From Odontocerum albicorne (lineage: Eukaryota > Arthropoda > Insecta > Trichoptera > Odontoceridae): DNA of 64,000 bases. The position numbers and the translations under genes were made by a program. Under the pieces are notes generated by a model. The model did no database searches, had not been told where the DNA came from, and was given only the letters and a program-made list of their open reading frames with translations. The stretch covers positions 18,730,421-18,794,420 of the forward strand of contig OX463846.1 of NCBI GenBank assembly GCA_949825065.1. Direction: 5' to 3'. Below, piece after piece: positions 44,429 through 59,520 of the stretch (the stretch's first letter is position 1; every line of letters begins with the position of its first letter).

Positions 44429-44654
44429 ATTCATTGTGTTCAAATCACCAAGTCAGATTTGTTGAAGGAAAACCATTCATTGTGTTCAAATCACCAAGTC
44501 AGATTTGTTGAAGGGGAACTATTCATTGTGTTCAAATCACCATATCAGATTTGTTGAAGGGAAACTATTCATTGTGTTCAAATCACCATATCAGATTTGT
44601 TGAAGGGAAACTATTCATTGTGTTCAAATCACCATATGAGATTTGTTGAAGGGT
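44429..44654 (+). repeat. 46-bp minisatellite, 5 units
   Basis: Units start at 44429, 44475, 44521, 44567 and 44613; the last is slightly short. Units differ at one to three positions. The array begins where the SINE ends. Confidence 0.95.
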
Positions 44655-45069
44655 ATCACGAATAAATGTTATAAAAAATGTAAATCATGAAATATTTTTT
44701 GTAATATTTTTCAATATACCATACATATCACAAAAATCACTTAAATGGGTAATTAATGATTGGGTATTTTGATGAAATTTGGCCAACATACTCGTATTTT
44801 TGCGGCATTTGTGTACTGAGAGTATTCTAGCCTCATGAATGACTTCGGCTCAAAATATTTCAGTCATTTAGGTATGCATTTATTCTACTGGTCTACGTCA
44901 GCTATCTCAGAACTAAACCTAATGAGTGAGACGGCAGGTATCAACCATTGTCTTGTAAAAAATATAAAAAATATTTTAATACAATTAAAAAATATATATT
45001 TTGAACTAAACGCACTTTGAGCTTTTTAGTCAATTTATGTTATGATACAATTCAAAATTTGTTCTTCTT
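44655..45069. other. AT-rich, nothing recognised
   Basis: No gene or repeat seen. Confidence 0.45.
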
Positions 45070-45310
45070 TTTCCTCCTAGCTTCTTTTCGCAACGTGAGG
45101 TTGATTTTTCAAGTACTCTCCAGAGTGAAATATCATGAAAAATACTCCTAGTCTCTCCCAGTGCTCTGATGTCCACCTCCAAACAATCCATCCATCGTTT
45201 CTTTGGACAACATCTACTTCTTCTCCCGTCAACCTCCAGACCAACAATCAGTCAATAAACACTTCGTGTCTTCTAGAGATGGGTCCTTACCACCGCTATC
45301 TGGTTTCCCT
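45070..45310 (-). pseudogene. LINE relic, basic block after RT
   Basis: Minus strand: LEVDGRRSRCCPKKRWMDCL, EVDIRALGETRS and DISLWRVLEKS. This corresponds to the VDG.R.RGRPKKRW.DC...D...LG...R..WR block of insect LINEs. The frame is open for about 55 codons. It is a different sub-family from the neighbours at 42890 and 45690. Confidence 0.72.
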
Positions 45311-45689
45311 TAATTTATCATTTATGGTTCCCACTTTAAAACTATGTATTTATTTCAAATAATAATGAAATAAATATAATGGCTGGCAATAAATGAACCT
45401 TTGAAAATGACTGCATTGTTTTTCATTGATGGCGAATACACGAAAATTTTCTATTAAATTATTCCATGTAGCCGGAATTGCAACAAATGGTTTTTGTCAC
45501 GTGTCATTAAATACCCAAAATACTGCAATTGTCACGATTTTATTGTCAATAAAGCACACAAAAATATTTTAAATACTCCACTACCTATCGCAATAAAAAT
45601 AATTCTTGGAGTTGTACTAAAACGACTGACCAATTTATGATTACAATTAAAATTTGTATCTCGAATACATTATTAAACTACATACGAGT

Positions 45690-46470
45690 ATGTGTATGTC
45701 TACACATACCATTTCCTTGTCGGGGTAGGCAGAGCGCCAGACTCTCTTATCACAACACATACACGTACTATATATTTTGCCTCATCGTTATTCATACACC
45801 TTGAGATACAAGATTAATGATTTCTCTAACTTTATATTTTCTTATTTTAATACATTATTTTAACATCTCTTTCATTCAAAATATCATTGACTATCAGCAA
45901 TTTTTTCCTTGGTCTCCATTTTCAACTCATATTTGTACTATTCATTTGTTTTGTTAATATTTCTTAATTCCTTCATTCATTCATTCTACAAGCCAAAACC
46001 ATCTTAGCGTTCTCTTCTTTATCCTACTTTATATATCAATCTTAAGTTTGCAGTTATCTCTTAATTCCGTATTCTTTCATATATTATCATCCCATATTCT
46101 CCTCAGACGACAGATTTTTAAATCATTTATTTGTCTTTTTTCAGTTTTTTTGTAAGATTAATTGTAACTTATAGCTAGATAACAATTTTTACAACTAATT
46201 ATTTAGCAAGAACAAGTTCACTCGTTCAGGCTACTTAAATTCATTCATTCTACATCATTCATTCATTCTACAAGCCAAAACCATGTTAGAGTGTTATTCT
46301 TTATCATACTTTGTGCATGAATCTTAAGTTTACAGTTATCTCTTATAATTTAATTCCGTATTCTTTCATATTACATATCATCTCATATATTCTCCTCAGA
46401 CGACGGATTTTTAAAGCATTTATTCGTATTTTTTGTTTGATTAATTGTATAATACATTGTACCCTTTAAT
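45690..46470 (-). pseudogene. LINE 3' end with an internal direct duplication
   Basis: The 3' terminus near 45695-45740 reads, on the minus strand, 'ctctgcctaccccgacaagg', a typical end of these LINEs. Two copies of a 170-bp segment follow (45979-46150 and 46256-46440). Each carries the decayed LRWFGHVERMNE motif (LRWFWLVE, stop, MNE in one copy; LTWFWLVE in the other). The copies differ by about 10-15%, so the duplication is old. Confidence 0.72.
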
Positions 46471-49400
46471 ATGCAATATACAATTTGGCGGGTCAATTAC
46501 CAATGGACAATATATTCTTACCAACAAGACAATCGTATAGCAATTAATTTTGTTTTTAGTGTGTTAGTTGAAAAAATTATATAAAAGCTTTATATAAATA
46601 AAATATATGATAAATGACAAATTGTGGAATAAAAAGATGACAAGAACAATTTGAAGATTTTAATACAATTTCATCTTCGGCTTGGAAATGTTGGGGAAAA
46701 TCAGGAAACACGCTATGTTACTGAAGGGAAATATTATATTATATAATGCACGCCAATGACGGAACGAGTCGTCTAACATTAGTTAGCAGCTTATTTTGTA
46801 TTTAAAATATTCACCGAGGTGTTAATTAAGACCTAATTTACAGCGTTAGTTATTTATTTAGTACAATGTAGTCTTTTTTTAACCAATAAAATAAATATAA
46901 AATAAAAAAATATTTTAATAGAATAAAAATTATATTAATTAGAAGAATTTTTAACTAATTAACAAGACTCGTACACAAAAAGTAAATAAAAAAGGAGGAC
47001 GAACGTGTATGCAGGCCAGAGTCTAGTGCCGTTATGCACAGAAAATAATCTGTTCATCCACTCAATAAAAATGAAAAAACACAAATTGAACTCTCAGCAT
47101 GGTTTTGGAGATCTTGGAAAAATTGACAGGAAATGTCAATGAAAAAAAAACAACGAGAGTCAAGCAGTGGTGCTTGATTCGTGTTTCGAATAAAGAAAAA
47201 CGCCTCGTGGAAGAACTTTTTAAGGCATTAAAACTGCCTACAAATATGTCTGAGACTGCAGCATGCTCATTACCCAGTTGATGTCATCTGAGTACGGAAA
47301 AACTACAACTTGTACACTTCTACAACTTTTGCACTGGAATATATCCTGCAATCTAGTACTTCTCGAAGGTATTCGGAAGTAAATCAATCCGAATAAGGAC
47401 AGGTTATAATTTAAAAAGGCAAAATTAAATTAGTTATTATTCGTTCGTCAAATACTCATATTCTCAATTCAATAAAGGTAAAGGGAGGAAAACCATTTAG
47501 ACAGTCGATCGGAGCGTGGTTGTTATTGCAACAGGAGTTTGAGTACTTGGGCTTTCAGGATGAATGACGTGTGGAAAATATTTGTGTGGGCTATTGAGTG
47601 TGGGTTTCTTTTTGTTGATTTATTTTTGTTGTTTTATATTTGTATTTCTGTATATTTTTGTTTTTGTTTTATGATTGTGTGCGATATATTATGGGATGAA
47701 CATTTTTGGTATTTCTGGAGTGATGATGTGTGAGGAGTTTGATTTCGCATGATATATCCGGTTGTAATTGAGTATCACTGTTTGTCAGGTTGATGAGAAT
47801 GTGCCACGGGGTTTTATTTTTGAGTAATCGTAAATTGGAAAGAAGTATCGATTTATTTTTTCATGCTAAATATCCTCAGTGAGATACAGGCAAAAGCCTA
47901 ATTTACTAAGAACACGACAAATGAAAGGCAACAAACCCAGATCCATTAAAATTGTATATTCAAATTAAATTAACTGTTTATTTTTCACAAATTATGTATA
48001 TTTTTTGTCATGTGTAATAAATAAATAAATAAAAATTAAGTTGCGACAGTAACAAATTATGCTTCACGTCATTATTTCTAGACCGACTTGAGTCTTGATG
48101 TGATGTAAAAATCTTTGATTAAGCCTCTCTAGAACACTTGAGTGAACTACGTAAAAACAAAACCACATATGTTACTGGAGTTGTATTCAAGTTTACTTCT
48201 TACAAGAGTGGCATAGAAAATTTTGGTTGCATACGTTCCCTTGAATTCTTTTGAATGTCTTATTATTAAGCCCAAAACCATCATACTATTAGCGGTTATT
48301 TTTCAATATGAGTTGAAGGCAAGCCACAGTCTTATAAAGCTGCCAGATCTCGTATGACTTAAACATTATCCAACTCATGAGAATTTATAGTGTAAACGAA
48401 AGTTATTGGGTTTTAATTTTATAGAAGCTTATTATCTGTTTTTTTTTTATATTAATGTATAATTCATTCATCAGACACCCCAAGCGTAATTTATTTAGAT
48501 CCGTTTGGATCTTACACCATTTCTTCACCCTTTCAACCCTATTAAATATTTTAATACAATCAACAAATATCAAGTTCGTCAATCCCTTGAAACACGCACA
48601 TATAGGTATCGCAAATGAACAATGTTAATAATATTGCCACCAAATGCGATCACTGCAGTACAGCACTCATCGAATTTAATTCTTCAGAAATCACTCCATC
48701 AATATTCACCGCAAGGTCTCCATTAATATACAAAACACGCCTTAAAAATTGCTCAGGTTTATTTTAATATTTCTTTAGCTGTATTCTTTTTTTGTCTTTA
48801 TAAAGATTACTCGCTTTTCTTAAACACAAACAGCTTTAAAAAAAATGTAATTTAAGTCCAATTAAACTAACTTGACTGTAAATTTAAATATGTTTTTGTT
48901 AAACACCCATATATTTGAGAAACAAATTCACGTTTTTATAAACTTACCTAAATCAAACACTTTGAAATTAGTGGTATCTTTAGAAGTTTAAAACTATCAA
49001 TTGGCACTAATAATTCCACTTCCTAAATTTCTCTCTTATATATCTCGTATGAGACGGATTCTATCAAACGTTTATTCAAAATACCACCATGGAACCCTTT
49101 TTTTAATTTTATTTTAACTGTCGCTAACGAATTAGATATTTTAGCTGAGATGGATGTTTATTTGTAATCCTACTCCTTTGAGGTTCAACGATACAGCGTT
49201 TAGATCTTTATTGGATAAGTAAAAGGGTTGAAATGAAAACATTTCTGAGTTTTAAGATATTTTAAAGAATATATGTTACATAACCTAAGTGATTGTTAAT
49301 CACACGTATTACTTGTAAAACAAATGTGCTAGTCCAGAAAGAATTAGGTGAAGTGGGTTTAGATTTAATGGTCTTTTGCACTGAAATCTAGTGTTAAGAA

Positions 49401-49561
49401 AATAGCATATTACATTCAATTTAATTTCCGACTTTCACTTAATCTGAAACTTTGTGTTAAAAAAAATTGCAGTCTTTGCCAAAACATCACAGGGCTAAGG
49501 TATGTATCATATATTGACACCTACTTCTATAGGAAAAATATTAAAATGAATACTAACGTAC
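46471..49561. other. AT-rich, nothing recognised
   Basis: 46480-46530 looks like a headless SINE tail (minus strand). The 60-codon frame at 47099-47281 and the 64-codon frame at 47539-47733 have no domain. This is the longest stretch in the window without an identified element. Confidence 0.45.
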
Positions 49562-50074
49562 TTGATAGTACCTAAATGTTTTCATTGTTGGAAATCTGAT
49601 AACCGCTTTTATAGATCTATTAATCCTATAAATGTGCGAATCCTGTTTCTTAGACCAGAAGACGGAATTAACATCTTCACACCTGTTGACTTCTCTATTG
49701 AGGTTTATTGTACAAAAATCAAAATTCCTGATGATTTTGAAAATGTTGAGGTTATCCCAAATGTTTTTCGGGTTTCGTCGTACACGTTAATATCTAACAG
49801 ACTTTTACTGAAAATCTTTTTCAAAAAGTCTGGATATCGCCGGGTCTGGATAATCGAAACCGCAACCCTCGGGCTGAAAGAGGTCCGGGTGTCCTACCAA
49901 CTATACAAAGAAAGTCATCATTTGAATGATAAATATTTTTTTTATAATTGTAACTTAATTATCAACAAAAATGTCTTCCGAAGACAAAACACTTACAACG
50001 AGAATGCATTGACAGTTTTATATATTTTCCTTCCAAATTCGGATATACTGAAGAGTGTGATCGGGATACAATAA
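49562..50074 (+). other. Unassigned 170-codon open frame, partly SINE-derived
   Basis: An open frame lies at 49562-50074 with no family I recognise. Its first 78 codons (MIVPKCFHCWKSDNRFYRS onward) are not repeat-derived as far as I can see. Codons about 80-120 read through a SINE in antisense. Neither a splice site nor codon usage argues clearly for a gene, so I do not call it CDS. Confidence 0.3.
49800..49920 (-). mobile_element. tRNA-headed SINE, minus strand
   Basis: 'gactttctttgtatagttggtaggaca' head and B-box remnant 'gcggtttcgattatcc'. 50030-50110 has a headless long-tail-type body (ggtcccagtaatcgag) in the same orientation. Confidence 0.6.
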
Positions 50075-50110
50075 TGTTTTCGGTCCCAGTAATCGAGTAT
50101 TTGTGTTTAA

Positions 50111-52979
<2,869 letters not shown>

Positions 52980-54989
52980 ACTTCCGTGAATATTTCACGG
53001 GCTGCAACTAGTTTATATTATTTGAGCATTGTTACATCTGAAGAGTCCAAAGATAGTTCGAAGTCTTATTTTTATAAGGTTTTTATGTTTTTATTTTATT
53101 TGTTCAATCAATACTCGTATTTAATAAGAGAGAGAAATTTTCCACGACGTTTGAAATATTCATATATCAAAGAATATCTTTCTTTAAACAAATTGACTCA
53201 TTGTTTTGCACAATAGTCGCAACTTTTGCTGAGTTTTCCAAAACTTCAATTTTAAAATACTATTTATATACAGAATCATATCAATACTAAGATTGATACA
53301 AAAATGTTGTTTTTCGTGGAATTACTTTTAATTATAGTTTTTTTTTCATATTTTAGTTTTATTTCTAGATTTTGAATTATTTATATGCATGAATATTTAT
53401 TATTGTACTAGTAGAGGTTTTTTCATTTCATTTTTTCAAGTTATTTATTGATATTTAATTGAAATTTTGATTAATAATATTGTGAGAATAATTAGAATTT
53501 TCTATGTTTATTGAGTGAATAAATTTCGCGAGACTTTTTCAGGTTTTATTTTTTTCATAAAAAAGTTTATTCGTGTGCATGATGTTAATTTTTGAGAATT
53601 CTTTAACGCGCGGGATATGGTCCTGGGCCTTGATGTGCTAAGTACTTATCTGTATGGCTGTGTGTGTACTTTTTCTAATTACAGATTTGTGTAAATCATG
53701 TTTATGTTTATACTTTTTAACATCTTTGTTTCGTATTGATGTGTGTACTTTTTATTAAATTTTAGCTTTCCACTCTTTCAGAAATTAATTGATTTGGTAG
53801 TGCTACGTTTCTTCAAGTCCTTTCTTAACATCTTATACGTTATACGCCACGTAGATGGATTGAATTTGTCAACCTTTCATAATAAATTCTTTCAACATAT
53901 CCTAACTATTTTAATGATCCTTTCTAAATCTTACACAATACATCTTCCTTCAACCCACACAAAAAAATATTAGCTTAAAAAATAACTTAATATTTTAATT
54001 TGAAATAAATGGTAATGTTACAAAAGGATATTAACAAAAAGATAGGGATAAGGCATTCAGAAAAATATATCGCTAAAGTGAAAAAAATAATGTTTTTTAA
54101 GCTAATTTCTAAAACAGGCCTACTTTGGTGTGAGATGACGCGAGTAGCTGGCTTTAAATTTATAACTTAAAGTTATTTGGAAAAAATATATTACATCAAA
54201 AATGATAGTTTACTGCAATGCATTACGACAAAACTGTATATCAAACAAATGAGCAAATGTGTTGTCAACAGATAGCTATTCTACCCTCACATAGCATGGT
54301 GCAAACCTTCATTGCACTCTCGTATGTATCGCCTGCAGAAACAATGCAGCCAGTATCAAATAGGAGCGCTATCAGTCGGAGCCTTCCCACATTTCTTCGG
54401 GAAACTTTCGCAATTTGTCGCCGTATCGCTACAAACTCTTTCTATTGTTGATTTTTCTTTCGTGGAAGAAATAAGGAAATAATTATCGAATTTATCTGAT
54501 TTCGTTCCTTACATACTTTTCTTTTGTATCTGAAATAAAACAATACATATTACGAAATGGTGTAGATTTCAATTCTTTACTGAAGGTACAATTTTTATAT
54601 TTAATAAGTAAAGAGTTAGATGTATTTTAACATTGCTTGGAAATATATATTAGGAGATTTTATCACTACACAAATTATTGAAAAATATATTTCTCAAAAT
54701 CTAGCGAATGTTGGGCTAGATTTTGAGAAACGTTTGAGATTCCAAGGATAATTTATGTTGCGTAAAAAAACAAAACTATTATCTAAATAAATTAATCGTA
54801 AAAACTTCAAAAAATTATTGCGCATAGTTTAGGGCTAAACCTAATCTTTATATATAGAACCGAAGTTTGAGTATTAAAGGGAGAAGAATAAATTTGTTAA
54901 AATGAGTTTATTAAGTATGTAGAACATCTGGTATTTAAATGTTTAATAAAGTAAGAAATGGTAGAATTAAGGTTGACTGTTTATTAGAG
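52980..54989. other. AT-rich, nothing recognised
   Basis: 54290-54440 is a higher-complexity block with a 78-codon frame of no known family. Confidence 0.45.
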
Positions 54990-55250
54990 GTTAGCGTTAT
55001 AAGTAGAATAAAATAGTGGAATTTTCAGATGGTTGCTAGGCCACATTGACTTATGAAACAAAAATATATGTCTGAAACGTATGGAGCATGAGGAAGACTG
55101 AGAAAAAATGGAACGAGAGTGTTGAAGAAATTTTAACTGATAAAAAGATAAGGAGAAATAAAAGAGCGTGTATAACGTACTCGTATGTATGGATGTGGAC
55201 AATACGAGTGTAGTGTGCATGGATACAATGGTTTGGTGATCTATCCTTTC
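54990..55250 (+). pseudogene. LINE relic, region after RT, strongly decayed
   Basis: The frame around 55045-55165 reads LMKQKYMSETYGA, stop, GRLRKNGTRVLKKF. It fits the LTK.VYES...G.RGRLRK.W...V block only loosely. The context fits the 5035-5390 relic in orientation and order. Confidence 0.4.
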
Positions 55251-56289
55251 TGGTTACCCCAAAAATAATATGAGGTGATGGTATATATTATATGTTTATA
55301 TTGAAAAAAAATAAACAACTTACAAGTAAAATAAATATTCGATATTCAATGCTGACATGTCAGAACATATTCTACGTATGGGCTTAAACACTTTTGTTAT
55401 CCTATTATCATTTAATATCCTAAATAAACCGTTATTTTAGGCCCAAGTAAAACTCTTAAGTTTAAAGAAGAGATGCTTTAGAATGATATTGAGTTTTAAG
55501 ACGGTAGAACCATATAATAACTGAGAGGGTTCTTATTGTTACTCAAAAGTAGCATGTTAACATTACGGTATGAGTGACGTGTTGTTTCATGTATTACGAA
55601 TGCCGCCTTGTAGCTGGACAAGAATTAGACTGGTGTGTCGTTAGTTTGGAATTCGTCATTTTATGAAAATTAACAACGATTTTTTGTACAACCCTACAAC
55701 AACTTAGCACATATTTAGTAAAGCACCGGAGTTTTCCAATATTTATAAATAAAGTTGATTTTTAAGTTTATAATTAGTTGAGACTAAATTAACCTAAGAA
55801 CCTATAAGAAAATGCAATATCGTAAATATTAGCACTAGCTGGTGGCTTTCATGAAAGCAGCTTTTGTACCTGACCTGTATTTTCCGTAATATTCACCTCT
55901 GTAAGCAGGTACTCTTACCTCTGAGCAGCCTCTTATGGATAATCTGAGGCGTGCTCAGCAACTGCAATTTTCCAAGTTGCAGCAACTAAATAATACGATA
56001 TTCCAGTGTCGCAACTTCGAATTGTGCGCACCGTCAAAATAATTAGTGGAACCTTAAATCTGGAGGAGAATGCTTTGCACAAATTGTATTATACAATCAT
56101 TAAAAATTAATAGGATTCAACCGATATCCGTCGATCAATATCCATATTTACTTGACAAGGATGAAAAAAAAATAACAGCGCCTTATCTAGAAAAAAACTA
56201 AAGAATATTAAACCACTTTTCTTATTAATTTAATGCGTGTATGCATAAATATTTATAAACATAAATAAATTTAAATTTTTTTTTATTAT
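55251..56289. other. Nothing recognised
   Basis: 55900-55990 contains small imperfect hairpins (gagcagcctc with gaggcgtgctc; ctgcaa with ttgcag). No gene. Confidence 0.4.
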
Positions 56290-56475
56290 AGTTAAAACGA
56301 CGCCTATCTTCCAGCACTAGGGTTGCGATTCCCGTCAGTACCCAGATATTTTTTTAAAAAGATTCCAGTCTGATTTTCACTTAAGACTTGTTTAACACCT
56401 TTTAGGTTGATTAGAAGAAATTGGCACGTGGTATTGAATCTACTAGGTTGTAATATTTGTATGCAATAAAAACGT
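56290..56475 (+). mobile_element. SINE with decayed head
   Basis: 'agggttgcgattcccgt' (B-box region), 'agattccagtctgattttcacttaag', 'ccttttaggttgattag' and the tail 'ggcacgtggtattgaatctactaggttg'. Same family as 32437-32660. Confidence 0.75.
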
Positions 56476-57487
56476 AATATTTTATATAAAAGGTCTTGTG
56501 CAAGGTACAAACAATGATAATTAATTTGACATTATTACAGGGAAAAGCTGTAAATTTTAGTTATTTTTATAAAAATTCATAACCCCGGATTAATATTTTT
56601 TTTTCTTGAGATAGTACGAAAATTTTCTTTTTTATTTTTTCTTGCAATGCAATCGTTTACATTGTCAGGTAATCCGTTTAACATTTGACAAATATATTAA
56701 AGTGAAACGTTTATATTGAAGTAAATTGAGATTTCATGTTATGCATACTAAAATAGTAATATCTCGTTTGATTCCAAAAATATTGAATCGTTTTAGTTTT
56801 TTACTTTGTCATCTATTTTTTGTGAATCAATTGTCAAATGAGGATCTTTTCTAAGAAATACAACTGGCATAATTATATGTTAACTTAATGCTAAATAATA
56901 TTATTGAGAACTAAAGAAAAAAAAATATTTTTTTTCAATATATTTGCAAATGTTTTGAATGATTGTAGTAAAATTCTAAACGTTTAATTTTGGCCCCTCA
57001 AAAACATTAGGTCCTTCACAAATGAGTTGTCCTGTCACTGATCTAGTAGGATTGTGTTCGGGAGGTCCTCCCAAGCAGCTGCCCATAACCCAACAGAGTG
57101 CTTGCATGCAACACGACACGAGATTAAATGAATATCTTGTCTTTTGTAATCTAAGGCGCATTATCTGTGAGATGCACTGCATACTGCACTGTACTCGTAC
57201 ATTGCAAATATCTGAGTCACGGGACTAGCACAAAGACTATGTTTATTTCACTTTTTTTTATTTGCGAAGTAAATTAATCTGGTTGCTCTTATTTTATTGA
57301 ATTCCTGTTTAATTTGCCAACGATAACCAACTTGATTAATCCTAAAAAATCCTACATCTTCTGGCATAAAGATTACGTGTCTAACAGCTGTCAGCATGAA
57401 CAAAAAATAATGGATTAAGTAAACTGTCATATAAGTAGAACTTTGAAGTCGATTTCATTTTCATCGAATAAATTGATAGTTCTTAAT
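56476..57487. other. Mostly AT-rich; one higher-complexity block
   Basis: 56990-57235 is GC-richer and begins 'attaggtccttcacaaatgag', faintly like the mariner end, but no partner repeat or transposase is present. Confidence 0.4.
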
Positions 57488-57832
57488 ATTTGTAGAACTT
57501 CTGTTATGATATTGTAACACATTTATGGAACTTCTATTATGTAATTGTAACACATTTGGCTAAAGGTGAAATGTATCTCCCAAGTGTCTTAGTAATTGTA
57601 GAACTTCTGTTATGTAATTGTAACACATTTGGCTAAAGGTGAAATGTATCTCCCAAGTGTCTTAGTAATTGTAGAACTTCTGTTATGTAATTGTAACACA
57701 TTTGGCTAAAGGTGAAATGTATCTCCCAAGTGTCCTAGTAATTGTAGAACTTCTGTTATGTGATTGTAACACATTTGGCTAAATATGAAATGTATTTTTA
57801 ATCTCCAAAAGTGTCTTAGTAATTGATATACC
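57488..57832 (+). repeat. 73-bp minisatellite, about 4 units
   Basis: 'gtagaacttctgttatg' recurs with period 73 at 57598, 57671 and 57744. A shorter, diverged start lies at 57491 and a decayed last unit ends near 57832. Confidence 0.93.
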
Positions 57833-58038
57833 CAAGGATCTTATGGAAACTGTTAGGCTTATTATACCAGTTGCTTAACATTTCACGCCACATTTTCGAC
57901 TTTTTAAAGTATTAGATCAAACATGGGAATGGTTCATATTGTTTCAATTGTGCGTTGACTTAAAAACACCCTACATTTTGATTTTAACACAACTCTGCTC
58001 ATCGATTTCACGGTGCTGATTGCCAACATAACTTTTTA

Positions 58039-58066
58039 CTTAGGAATATACTCGTATATTCCTAAG
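58039..58066. repeat. Perfect 28-bp palindrome
   Basis: 13-bp arms CTTAGGAATATAC / GTATATTCCTAAG around TC. It contains one of the over-represented TACTCGTA octamers at its centre. Confidence 0.95.
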
Positions 58067-58359
58067 ATCATTACGATCAACAGTCGTTATCTGTCTTGAA
58101 ATTGATTGATTGACAGTGAACGTTAGTATTATTGTTATACATCTTCTGGAACATATATCGTTACGTAAATATTTGATTAGATGTGGTTCTATTTCTTGGA
58201 AAAAGCAAAAATACTTTCTGCGTAAGGGGGGATCTTTTCAAGAATTATGTTCAAGAAGATTGTACAGGATACCACTATCTTCCAAATTTTTAGGGAATTT
58301 TAAATGCTAAGAGTTAAATCCTTAATACTTATAAATAGTAGGTTTGGGTTAAAAGAATT

Positions 58360-58890
58360 ATAATTATGAAAATGTATGGTTACTTATGAACACTACTCAC
58401 AAAAACTACACCTTAAGTCGAATATACGAGTATTACTGTCACATATCAAAAGATTTACAAAATTATTTCGTAAACTCTTGGTAAGTTTTCTGCGGTTTTC
58501 TTACCAAATATGTTTTTCAAAAATATGTAGATAAATTTTTAGTCTTATGGTCACAGTCTCTACCTCCTTTACCTAACACTCAACATATACGAGTATAGAA
58601 CTGATAGAGAATCTAAAATACGAGTACTTAACTTGTAGTGTTACGTGAAATGAGTTTGACTTATGAAAATTTATGATTTCATATGAACACTACACACATA
58701 CACTACACTCCAGCCAAAGTCAAATATGTTACTATCACATATCAAAAGATCTACAAAAGTTTATTTGAGGTTCGTTTTCTCTTGGTAAGTTTTCTTATTA
58801 TATATGTTTTTCTTAACATATACGAGAAAATTCTTACTTTAATGGTTACAGACACCTCTTATTTGCATAACGCTCAACATTTATGGAACT
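58360..58890 (+). repeat. Dispersed repeat of unknown type, two tandem copies
   Basis: Copies at about 58360-58600 and 58665-58890 share 'atgaacactac', 'cactatcacatatcaaaaga' order, 'ctcttggtaagttttct' and 'atatgtttttc', ending near 'ctcaacat'. The front part is also at 20683-20800. Confidence 0.7.
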
Positions 58891-58914
58891 AATTGACCCA
58901 ATACTAAGTTTAAA

Positions 58915-59110
58915 AGACACTGGTCTTCCGCCTGGGAATTTAGGATGCGGTTCCCGAAGGTTATCAAAAAAATTATTCAAAAGTAGTACCATTTAAGTAA
59001 AATGTTTCTTCAGGTTATAATACTCACACGACCTTGACTTGTCAGTTACTGGTTTCTGCTTCAGTAGTTTTTAACCCAAAAGTTCGATAAATGCAGTCGA
59101 ACTCATGTCC
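58915..59110 (+). mobile_element. SINE, long-tail type, decayed head
   Basis: 'ctggtcttccgcctgggaatttaggatgcggttccc' is a mutated head. The body 'ttcagtagtttttaacccaaaag' and 'gcagtcgaactcatg' fits the long-tail type. Confidence 0.55.
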
Positions 59111-59264
59111 ACATCATCACTTTGGGAAATGTTCAAGCAGTGCCATTTAAATGGTGGTCCGCGGATTGATGCTAGTCGATAAAATTACTATACCTATCTT
59201 TAAACAATGAAGCTAATCCGTAGGTAAAAATTAAAGAAATATACCGGTCGACCTCACAAGAAAA

Positions 59265-59520
59265 TTTGAGCAGCGCTGTGTTGAAAGGTCCTACTATTTG
59301 AGCAGCGCTGTGTTGAAAGGTCCTACTATTTGAGCAGCGCTGTGTTGAAAGGTCCTACTATTTGAGCAGCGATGTGTTGAAAGGTCCTACTATTTGAGCA
59401 GCGCTGTGTTGAAAGGTCCTACTATTTGAGCAGCGCTGTGTTGAAAGGTCCTACTATTTGAGCAGCGCTGTGTTGAAAGGTCCTACTATTTGAGCAGCGC
59501 TGTGTTGAAAGGTCCTACTA
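59265..59520 (+). repeat. 32-bp minisatellite, 8 units
   Basis: Eight units of exactly 32 bp (starts at 59265 plus multiples of 32), identical but for one base in unit 4 (gcgatg for gcgctg). The near-identity means a very recent expansion or active homogenisation. Confidence 0.98.

Noticed and set aside
57009..57240. Third mariner end (attaggtccttcacaaatg)
   Set aside because: The likeness to the mariner terminus covers only about ten bases, and no transposase or opposite end is present.
59265..59520. CRISPR-like regular 32-bp repeats
   Set aside because: The repeats are contiguous without spacers, and the genome is eukaryotic.
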